From assembly GCF_964340395.1 (NCBI RefSeq), contig NC_135557.1, positions 2,024,687 to 2,088,686 of the forward strand: a DNA stretch of 64,000 bases, read 5' to 3'. Below, in pieces: positions 56,370-64,000 of this stretch (its first letter is position 1; every line of letters starts with the position of its first letter). Both the position numbers and the translations under genes were made by a program. The notes under the pieces are model-generated. The model was not told the origin of the DNA. It saw nothing but the letters and a program-made list of their open reading frames with translations, and ran no database searches. The stretch is from Glandiceps talaboti (Eukaryota > Hemichordata > Enteropneusta > Spengelidae).

Positions 56370-58500
56370 GCCCGTGTGTGTGTCTGTGTCATCATTTTCT
56401 AAAAATCGGATGGCTCAATTGTACTGAAATTTGGAATATATAATCTTTAGGGTAATGGCTAGACCTAATACGATTTTGAGCCAGATCTGTTAATGTTTAA
56501 TTAGAGAAATTTGCATATTAATGAAATCAACTAATTAAGCAATATCTTAAGAATGCATACTTCAAATTCAATATAATTTAACACATACGTTAACCATAAG
56601 AAAAATAAACATATGTCCTATCAAGTTTGTTGATGTACCTTACAGTGTTAATGAATAATTTGCATAATTAATGATTTTCGGTAATTAGGCTATATCTTAA
56701 GAATACATACTTCAATTTCAATATAATTCAGTACACATGTTAACCATAATAATCGCATATGTCCTATAAAGCTTGCTTATGTACCTTTCAGTGTTAATGA
56801 ATAATTTGCATAATTAATGATTTTCGGTAATTAGGCTATATCTTAAGAACACATACTTCAATTTCAATATAATTCAGTAAACATGTTAACCATAACCATA
56901 ACAATCGTATATGTCCTGTAAAGCTTGTTTATGTACCTTACAGTGTTAATGAATAATTTGCATAATTAATGATTTTCGGTAATTAGGCTATATCTTAAGA
57001 ACACATACTTCAATTTCAATATAATTCAGTAAACATGTTAACCATAACCATAACAATCGTATATGTCCTGTAAAGCTTGTTTATGTACCTTACAGTGTTA
57101 ATGAATAATTTGCATAATTAATGATTTTCGGTAATTAGGCTATATCTTAAGAATACATACTTCAATTTCAATATAATTCAGTAAACATGTTAACCATAAC
57201 CATAACAATCGTATATGTCCTGTAAAGCTTGTTTATGTACCTTACAGTGTTAATGAATAATTTGCATAATTAATGATTTTCGGTAATTAGGCTATATCTT
57301 AAGAATACATACTTCAATTTCAATACAATTCAGTACACATGTTAACCATAACCATAACAATCGCATATGTCCTGTAAAGCTTGTTTATGTACCTTACAGT
57401 GTTAATGAATAATTTGCATAATTAATGATTTTCGGTAATTAGGCTATATCTTAAGAATACATACTTCAATTTCAATATAATTCAGTACACATGTTAACCA
57501 TAACCATAACAATCGCATATGTCCTGTAAAGCTTGTTTGTGTACCTTTCAGTGTTAATGAATAATTTGCATAATTAATGATTTTCGGTAATTAGGCTATA
57601 TCTTAAGAATACATACTTCAATTTCAATATAATTCAGTACACATATTAACCATAACCATAACAATCGTATATGTCCTGTAAAGCTTGTTTATGTACCTTA
57701 CAGTGTTAATGAATAATTTGCATAATTAATGATTTTCGGTAATTAGGCTATATCTTAAGAATACATACTTCAATTTCAATACAATTCAGTACACATGTTA
57801 ACCATAACCATAACAATCGCATATGTCCTGTAAAGCTTGTTTATGTACCTTTCAGTGTTAATGAATAATTTGCATAATTAATGATTCTTGGTAATTAGAC
57901 TATATCTTACGACTGCATACTTCAATTTCAATACAATTCAGTACATACATTAACCATAACAAATTGTGTATGTCCTATAAAGTTAGTTGATGTACCTTAC
58001 AGTGTTAATGAATAATTAGCATAATTAATGATTTTCGGTAATTAGGCTATATCTTAAGACTGCATACTTCAATTTCAATACAGTGTAGTACATACGTTAA
58101 ATATAACAGAGTGCATATCTCCTATAAAAGTTGTTAAATATTTTGTGAATAATTTGCATAATTAATTAGTTTTGGTAGTTAAGCTATATCTTAAGACTGC
58201 ATGTCCTATCAAATTTGTTGATATAGCTTACAGTTTTCATGAAATATTTGCATAATTAATGATTTTAGGTAACTAGGCTGTATCTTAAAAATGGAACCTT
58301 CAAATTTGTATAATATGGTACACATATCAACCATAATAATACGCACCTGTCCTATGAAGTTTGTTGCTACAACTTTTACCTTTAATGAGTATTTTGAATA
58401 ATGAACGATATTCAGTATTTAAGCAGTATCATGCACTCTTCAAATTCCGTATAATTTGGTACATACATTAACCTAAGAAAGCCCGCTTGTCCAAAAAAAG
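56262..58500 (+). mobile_element. Dispersed repeat H3 with 152-bp subrepeats
   Basis: The 5' hairpin lies at 56265-56287: CCCGTA and TACGGG around loop AGGG, extended by CC/GG past a one-base bulge. A GTCT microsatellite (about 56300-56390) and the motif AAATCGGATGGCTCAATTG with TACTGAAATTTGG follow. About 11-13 subunits of 146-152 bp come next, with GAATAATTTGCATAATTAAT and GGTAATTAGGCTATATCTTA, degrading at both ends (56480 and about 58480). The right border is not clear. It resembles H1 and H2 in layout but not in sequence. Confidence 0.72.
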
Positions 58501-58935
58501 CCTGTTACCATAACTGTCACAAACCATTGACGTGCATTTCACGTACAACAGAAACCGGGAAGGAATCATTTTCTGACCCGTCAGAAAAGAATTATATCAA
58601 AAGTTGCGTTTATGTGATAAGTAGTGAATCGTTAAGTGCAGAGACACATCTGAACGTGACCGGGCGATGGCGCTGTACATTACAGTGCAATACCACATTC
58701 TGTCATTTTAAACTGTGCATTTACCCAGTCTGCTATGCGGTGTCTATATTGCCAAGGTGATCACATAAATAGGTGGGTAAATGAGACAGCTAATACAGCA
58801 TTACTTAGCATTGCTATTGTGATCGCCATCTATCGGTGGTGAAATGATATAGACATATTCTTTCATTTCGATCCAGATTGCCTGACAAAATACCACTTTA
58901 TCAGCATTCTTTGAAAGAAATCACCAATTTAGGAA
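58501..58935. other. Unique sequence, no gene seen
   Basis: A 77-codon frame (58527-58760) has no start context, domain or splice support. Nothing else is recognised. Confidence 0.5.
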
Positions 58936-60898
58936 TGCAAAATATACATTGGTGTAGTCACCTAGTAAACTATTTTGAAATATACATCGGTGTAGTCACC
59001 TTGTAAATTATTTTGAAATATACATCGGTGTAGTCACCTAGTAAATTATTTTGAAATATACATCGGTGTAGTCACCTTGTAAATTATTTTTAAATATACA
59101 TCGGTGTAGTCACCTAGTAAATTATTTTGAAATATACACCGGTGTAGTCACCTTGTAAATTATTTTGAAATATACATCGGTGTAGTCACCTTGTAAATTA
59201 TTTTGAAATATACATCGGTGTAGTCACCTAGTAAATTATTTTTGAAATATACATCGGTGTAGTCACCTTGTAAATTATTTTGAAATATACACCGGTGTAG
59301 TCACCTAGTAAATTATTTTGAAATATACATTGGTGTAGTCACATAGTAAATTATTTTGAAATATACATCGGTGTAGTCACCTAGTAAATTATTTTTAAAT
59401 ATACATCGGTGTAGTCACCTAGTAAATTATTTTGAAATATACACTGGTGTAGTCACCTAGTAAATTATTTTGAAATATACACCGGTGTAGTCACCTTGTA
59501 AATTATTTTGAAATATACATTGGTGTAGTCACCTTGTAAATTATTTTGAAATATACATTGGTGTAGTCACATAGTAAATTATTTTGAAATATACACCGGT
59601 GTAGTCACCTTGTAAATTATTTTGAAATATACATTGGTGTAGTCACCTTGTAAATTATTTTGAAATATACACCGGTGTAGTCACATAGTAAATTATTTTG
59701 AAATATACACCGGTGTAGTCACCTAGTAAATTATTTTGAAATATACACCGGTGTAGTCACCTAGTAAATTATTTTGAAATATACACCGGTGTAGTCACCT
59801 TGTAAATTATTTTGAAATATACACCGGTGTAGTCACCTTGTAAATTATTTTTAAATATACATCGGTGTAGTCACCTAGTAAATTATTTTTAAATATACAT
59901 CGGTGTAGTCACCTAGTAAATTATTTTGAAATATACATCGGTGTAGTCACCTAGTAAATTATTTTTAAATATACATCAGTGTAGTCACCTTGTAAATTAT
60001 TTTGAAATATACATCGGTGTAGTCACCTAGTAAATTATTTTTAAATATACATTGGTGTAGTCACATAGTAAATTATTTTGAAATATACATCGGTGTAGTC
60101 ACCTTGTAAATTATTTTGAAATATACATCGGTGTAGTCACCTTGTAAATTATTTTGAAATATACATCGGTGTAGTCACCTAGTAAATTATTTTGAAATAT
60201 ACACCGGTGTAGTCACCTTGTAAATTATTTTGAAATATACATCGGTGTAGTCACCTAGTAAATTATTTTGAAATATACATTGGTGTAGTCACCTAGTAAA
60301 TTATTTTGAAATATACATTGGTGTAGTCACATAGTAAATTATTTTGAAATATACATCGGTGTAGTCACCTAGTAAATTATTTTGAAATATACATCGGTGT
60401 AGTCACCTAGTAAATTATTTTGAAATATACACCGGTGTAGTCACCTAGTAAATTATTTTGAAATATACACCGGTGTAGTCACCTAGTAAATTATTTTGAA
60501 ATATACATCGGTGTAGTCACATAGTAAATTATTTTGAAATATACATCGGTGTAGTCACATAGTAAATTATTTTGAAATATACATTGGTGTAGTCACATAG
60601 TAAATTATTTTGAAATATACACCGGTGTAGTCACCTAGTAAATTATTTTGAAATATACATTGGTGTAGTCACATAGTAAATTATTTTGAAATATACATCG
60701 GTGTAGTCACCTAGTAAATTATTTTGAAATATACACCGGTGTAGTCACATAGTAAATTATTTTGAAATATACACCGGTGTAGTCACATAGTAAATTATTT
60801 TGAAATATACACCGGTGTAGTCACATAGTAAATTATTTTGAAATATACACCGGTGTAGTCACATAGTAAATTATTTTGAAATATACATCGGTGTAGTC
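58936..60898. repeat. 38-bp minisatellite, about 51 copies
   Basis: The unit contains GAAATATACATCGGTGTAGT and CACCTAGTAAATTATTTT. Variants ACATCGG/ACACCGG/ACATTGG and CCTAG/CCTTG/CATAG are freely mixed. The ACACCGG form contains TACACCGGTGTA, a perfect 12-bp palindrome. No gene association. Confidence 0.95.
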
Positions 60899-60974
60899 AT
60901 GATCACTTAGTAATAAAATGCAATAAATTCGTGATACATTTAAGTTATTATACAACCTTTCGTTAATTGTATCC

Positions 60975-63368
60975 ATTAAGTCACTATGTGTATTATCTCA
61001 CTGTGTACATTAAGTCACTATGTGTATTATCTCACTGTGTACATTAAGTCACTATGTGTATTATCTCACTGTGTACATTAAGTCACTGTGTACGTCAAGT
61101 CACTGTCTGTGTACATTAAGTCACTGTGTACATTAAGTCACTATGTGTATTATCTCACTGTGTACATTAAGTCACTATGTGTATTATCTCACTGTGTACA
61201 TTAAGTCACTGTGTACGTCAAGTCACTGTCTGTGTACATTAAGTCACAGTGTACATTAAGTCACTGTGTACATTAAGTCACTGTCTGTGTACATTAAGTC
61301 ACTGTGTACATTAAGTCACTATGTGTATTATCTCACTGTGTATATTCAGTCACTGTGTACGTCAAGTCACTATGTACATTAAGTCTCTGTGTATATTCAG
61401 TCACTGTGTATATTAAGTCACTATGTACATTAAGTCACTGTGTGCATTAAGTCACTGTGTATATTAAGTCACTATGTACATTAAGTCACTATGTACATTA
61501 AGTCACTGTGTATATTAAGTCACTGTGTATATTAAGTCACTATGTGTATTATCTGTCTGTGTACATTAAGTCACTATGTACATTAAGTCACTATGTGTAT
61601 TATCTCACTGTGCACATTCAGTCACTGTGTACGTCAAGTCACTATGTACATTCAGTCACTGTGTACATTAAGTCACTATGTACATTAAGTCACTGTCTAC
61701 ATTAAGTCACTATGTACATTAAGTCACTATGTGTATTATCTGTCTGTGTACATTAAGTCACTGTGTACATTAACTCACTATGTACATTAAGTCACTGTGT
61801 ACATTAAGTCACTGTGTACATTAAGTCACTATGTACATTAAGTCACTATGTACATTAAGTCACTATGTACATTAAGTCAATGTGTATATTAAGTCACTAT
61901 GTGTATTATCTGTCTGTGTACATTAAGTCACTATGTACATTAAGTCACTATGTGTATTATCTCACTGTGCACATTCAGTCACTGTGTACGTCAAGTCACT
62001 ATGTACATTAAGTCACTGTGTACATTAAGTCAATGTGTATTTTAAGTCACTATGTGTATTATCTCACTGTGTACATTCAGTCACTGTGTACGTCAAGTCA
62101 CTGTGTATATTAAGTCACTATGTGTATTATCTGTCTGTGTACATTAAGTCACTATGTACATTAAGTCACTATGTGTATTATCTCACTGTGCACATTCAGT
62201 CACTGTGTACGTCAAGTCACTATGTACATTAAGTCACTGTGTACATTAAGTCACTGTGTATATTCAGTCACTATGTGTATTATCTCACTGTGTACATTCA
62301 ATCACTGTGTATATTAAGTCACTGTGTACATTAAGTCACTATGTGTATTATCTCACTGTGTACATTCAGTCACTGTGTACGTCAAGTCACTATGTACATT
62401 AAGTCACTGTGTATATTCAGTCACTGTGTACGTCAAGTCACTATGTACATTAAGTCTCTGTGTATATTCAGTCACTGTGTACGTTAAGTCACTGTGTACG
62501 TTAAGTCACTGTCTGTGTACATTAAGTTACTATGTACATTAAGTCACTGTGTGCATTAAGTTACTTTGTACATTAAGTCACTGTGTACGTTAAGTCACTA
62601 TGTACATTAAGTCACTGTGTGCATTAAGTTACTATGTACATTAAGTCACTGTGTGCATTAAGTTACTATGTACATTGAGTCACTGTGTACGTCAAGTCAC
62701 TATGTACATTAAGTCACTGTGTACATAAAGTCACTGTGTACGTCAAGTCACTGTGTACATTAAGTCACTATGTACATTAAGTCACTATGTACATTAAGTC
62801 ACTATGTACATTAAGTCACTATGTACATAAAGTCACTGTGTACATTAAGTCACTATGTACATTAAGTCACTATGTACATTAAGTCACTATGTACATAAAG
62901 TCACTGTGTACATTAAGTCACTGTGTACATTAAGTCACTATGTACATTAAGTCACTATGTACATTAAGTCACTATGTACATTAAGTCACTATGTACATTA
63001 AGTCACTATGTACATAAAGTCACTGTGTACATTAAGTCACTATGTACATAAAGTCACTATGTACATTAAGTCACTATGTACATTAAGTCACTATGTACAT
63101 TAACTCACTGTGTACATTAAGTCACTATGTACATTAACTCACTGTGTACGTTAAGTCACTATGTACATAAAGTCACTGTGTACAACAAGTCACTATGTAC
63201 ATTAAGTCACTGTGTACATTAAGTCACTATGTACATTAAGTCACTGTGTACAACAAGTCACTGTCTACATTAAGTCACTGTGTACATAAAGTCACTGTCT
63301 ACATTAAGTCACTGTGTACATTAAGTCACTATGTACGTTAACTCACTGTGTACAATAAGTACTGTGTA
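60975..63368. repeat. 17-bp degenerate minisatellite, about 140 copies
   Basis: The basic unit is TACATTAAGTCACTATG, with variants TACGTCAAGTCACTGTG and TGTATTATCTCACTGTG. The last recurs in ordered multi-unit blocks before 62400; the right third is more homogeneous. Small + strand frames rich in SLC and HYV are artefacts. Confidence 0.94.
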
Positions 63369-64000
63369 CAATCCAATTTCAATATACATATTAAGTTGTT
63401 TGTTTGTTTATCTATTTTTTCTGTCACGTGTTTGTTTGTTATTTTGTTTTTTGGGGTTTTCCGCCTGAAAAAAGGAGACCGTTCCATGTTTTGAGAGATA
63501 CTAGTACTAAAGTGAGTATTCAGGGGCAGTAAAATAAATGAAATAAGTTTACACGATGTACTTAAGTTTGGATACACAGACTACACGGGCAAACCGCTAC
63601 TTCAGTCTGTGAGAAACTGTTACCTATAAGATCGACGTCATCACAGAATTAGTTCGTCTTCTCCTTGGCTGTACACAATTACAGACCTAGGATCACGTGA
63701 CATGGATACATGTGCAGTTTAATGTTGTCATGACAATGTATTGCGAAGAGCGAAATAAAATCACAGATTGTTACTTTAAATCAGTACATGCGTATACTTT
63801 TTAAAAAGATGGTACCACTATGTCTGTATTATGCCAAATTACCTTCTCAAGAGACGAGATGTGTTAATTTTGTTTACGAAGAAATCACGAACAGTCTTGA
63901 TTATTTTTCACTCTCTGAGACCAATCCGTCTGTAGAAGCACACGTTGATTCGTAGTCTCGGATACACAGACTCTTGACGTTGAGGGCTCTCCCTTACGGC
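63369..64000. other. Unique sequence at right edge, no gene seen
   Basis: It contains a TTTGTTTG tract near 63400-63435. No ORF, RNA gene or repeat is recognised. It may belong to a gene beyond the window. Confidence 0.5.

Noticed and set aside
178-63368. CRISPR-like array interpretation of the regular repeats
   Set aside because: Units are head-to-tail with no variable spacers, in a eukaryotic intron-bearing locus without cas genes.

Overview
This window is animal nuclear DNA. It has spliced genes with GT-AG introns, a C-terminal MRE11, a Golgi galactose-3-O-sulfotransferase, non-LTR retrotransposon remains and a complete Ngaro/DIRS-type tyrosine-recombinase retrotransposon. An invertebrate deuterostome, for example amphioxus or a hemichordate, would fit, but the sequence does not settle this. 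By my addition of array lengths, about 40 kb of the 64 kb is tandem repeat in roughly 18 different arrays with units of 17 to 152 bp. Most long open frames here are repeat artefacts.

Positions 1-35,400 (+ strand) hold the 3' half of MRE11, the nuclease subunit of the MRE11-RAD50-NBS1 double-strand-break repair complex. Six exons are readable (4346-4573, 9731-10010, 26287-26342, 31136-31206, 34147-34177, 34558-34641). All splice phases agree and give 249 C-terminal residues. The nuclease-domain exons lie off the left edge. The introns carry arrays of 24, 57, 47, 51, 60, 41, 21 and 32 bp. The intron at 10011-26286 contains a three-level nest. A dispersed repeat (here called H1) was split by a LINE. 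Parts of the LINE's coding sequence and probable 3' UTR became minisatellites. A complete Ngaro element (15864-22640) then inserted into the 60-bp array.

Positions 34,642-52,200 contain the MRE11 3' flank, an 8.7-kb array of 33-bp units, a CT-rich 26-bp array, a tRNA-derived SINE-like fragment (- strand), a 4.2-kb array of 39-bp units, and a third H1 copy interrupted by an antisense LINE fragment.

Positions 52,235-55,411 (- strand) hold a four-exon galactose-3-O-sulfotransferase gene of 456 residues, with signal anchor and both PAPS-binding motifs. A 46-bp minisatellite lies in its last intron. Positions 55,412-64,000 hold no gene I can support. They contain a 56-bp repeat, a dispersed element (H3) with 152-bp subrepeats, and arrays of 38 and 17 bp.

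Two observations stand out. First, the 41-bp array of about 105 copies begins inside an MRE11 exon and amplifies that exon's own 5' splice site. Second, three unrelated dispersed families (H1, H2, H3) share one layout: a 5' terminal hairpin, then a TCTG/GTCC/GT microsatellite, then an ACCGATT...GAAATTTGG-like motif, then tandem subrepeats. The 3' terminal hairpin of H1 shows compensatory changes between copies.
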